Source: Candidatus Coproplasma avistercoris (GTDB lineage: Bacteria > Bacillota > Clostridia > Christensenellales > Borkfalkiaceae). Taken from it: 44,262 nucleotides of DNA. The notes under the pieces were generated by a model. The model worked only from the letters and a program-made list of their open reading frames with translations. It was not told where the DNA came from and did no database searches. This document shows, in pieces, positions 44,224 through 44,262 of this stretch (positions within the stretch are counted from its first letter, which is position 1; each line of letters begins with the position of its first letter). The position numbers were made by a program, and so were the translations under genes. Where the stretch lies: positions 1 to 44,262 of the forward strand of contig DVIK01000034.1 in assembly GCA_018711385.1 (NCBI GenBank). Reading direction: 5' to 3'.

Positions 44224-44262
44224 GCTTCCGTAGTTAAATGGATATAACAGCCCCCTCCTAAG
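44224..44262 (+). tRNA. tRNA-Arg(CCU), 5' half (runs off right edge)
   Basis: The acceptor strand GCTTCCG (44224-44230) is followed by TA. The D arm GTTA...TAAC (44233-44248) contains the expected GG. The anticodon stem strand GCCCC (44250-44254) and a 7 nt loop CTCCTAA (44255-44261) follow, with T33 and anticodon CCT at 44257-44259. G44262 can pair with C44254. The 3' half lies outside the window. Spacing fits tRNA exactly. Confidence 0.88.

Noticed and set aside
44224-44262. Phage or integrative element attachment site at tRNA-Arg
   Set aside because: Such sites are usually in the 3' half of the tRNA, which is outside the window, and no integrase or direct repeat is visible.

Overview
The window reads as chromosomal DNA of a low-abundance-of-surprise, moderately GC-rich Bacillota bacterium, most likely class Clostridia and probably an uncultured gut-type lineage (inference from gene content and order; no ribosomal RNA is present to fix the taxonomy). 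Supporting signs are the mraZ-led division and cell wall (dcw) cluster, SpoVG, RNase Y, a meso-diaminopimelate type MurE (DNPR motif), acyl-ACP thioesterase, and the ftsK-rimO-pgsA-cinA-recA run. Genes are densely packed, with ATGA/GTGA/TTGA overlaps, strong AGGAGG-like ribosome sites at most operon heads, and sigma-A promoters that almost all have a 17 bp spacer. No insertion sequence, prophage, CRISPR array or defence island is visible.

Layout, left to right. 1-2002 (minus): the 5' part of argG, a YgjP-like metallopeptidase and an acyl-ACP thioesterase. 2171-4197 (plus): a PadR regulator fused to a C-terminal membrane domain, followed by a flavodoxin. 4290-8485 (minus): a class II UvrA-like ABC protein and RNase Y. 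8672-18230 (minus): one long operon ftsK-rimO-pgsA-cinA-recA-nadE. 18414-20790: divergent ilvC (minus) and a DUF815 AAA+ ATPase (plus). 20855-22590: divergent murC (minus) and spoVG (plus). 22713-36374 (minus): the dcw cluster, read right to left as mraZ-rsmH-ftsL-pbp-murE-mraY-murD-ftsW-murA-divIB, then a terminator, a fresh promoter, and ftsA-ftsZ. 36522-37259 (minus): murI, divergent from rpsT (plus). 37990-43281 (plus): a polyamine uptake operon, HTH-cupin regulator followed by potABCD. 43361-43888 (minus): a helix-hairpin-helix/DUF3795 fusion. The right edge (plus) holds the first half of a tRNA-Arg(CCU), preceded by a stretch able to fold into a long hairpin.

Functionally the core is peptidoglycan precursor synthesis (murI, murA, murC, murD, murE, mraY), septal synthesis (FtsW, PBP, FtsL, DivIB) and the Z ring (FtsZ, FtsA), with FtsK linking division to chromosome segregation. 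murF and murG are absent from places where dcw clusters usually carry them.

The window is largely housekeeping, and I do not see a complete undescribed system. The best leads are: (1) a nearly identical C-terminal tail on FtsZ and on the Cys-rich helix-hairpin-helix protein at 43361-43888; (2) the membrane-tethered PadR regulator; (3) an FtsA whose nucleotide-binding motifs are degenerate; (4) a PotD with both a lipobox and a C-terminal membrane helix; (5) well-formed putative operators in front of mraZ, ilvC and the polyamine operon; (6) the hairpin-forming region before tRNA-Arg.
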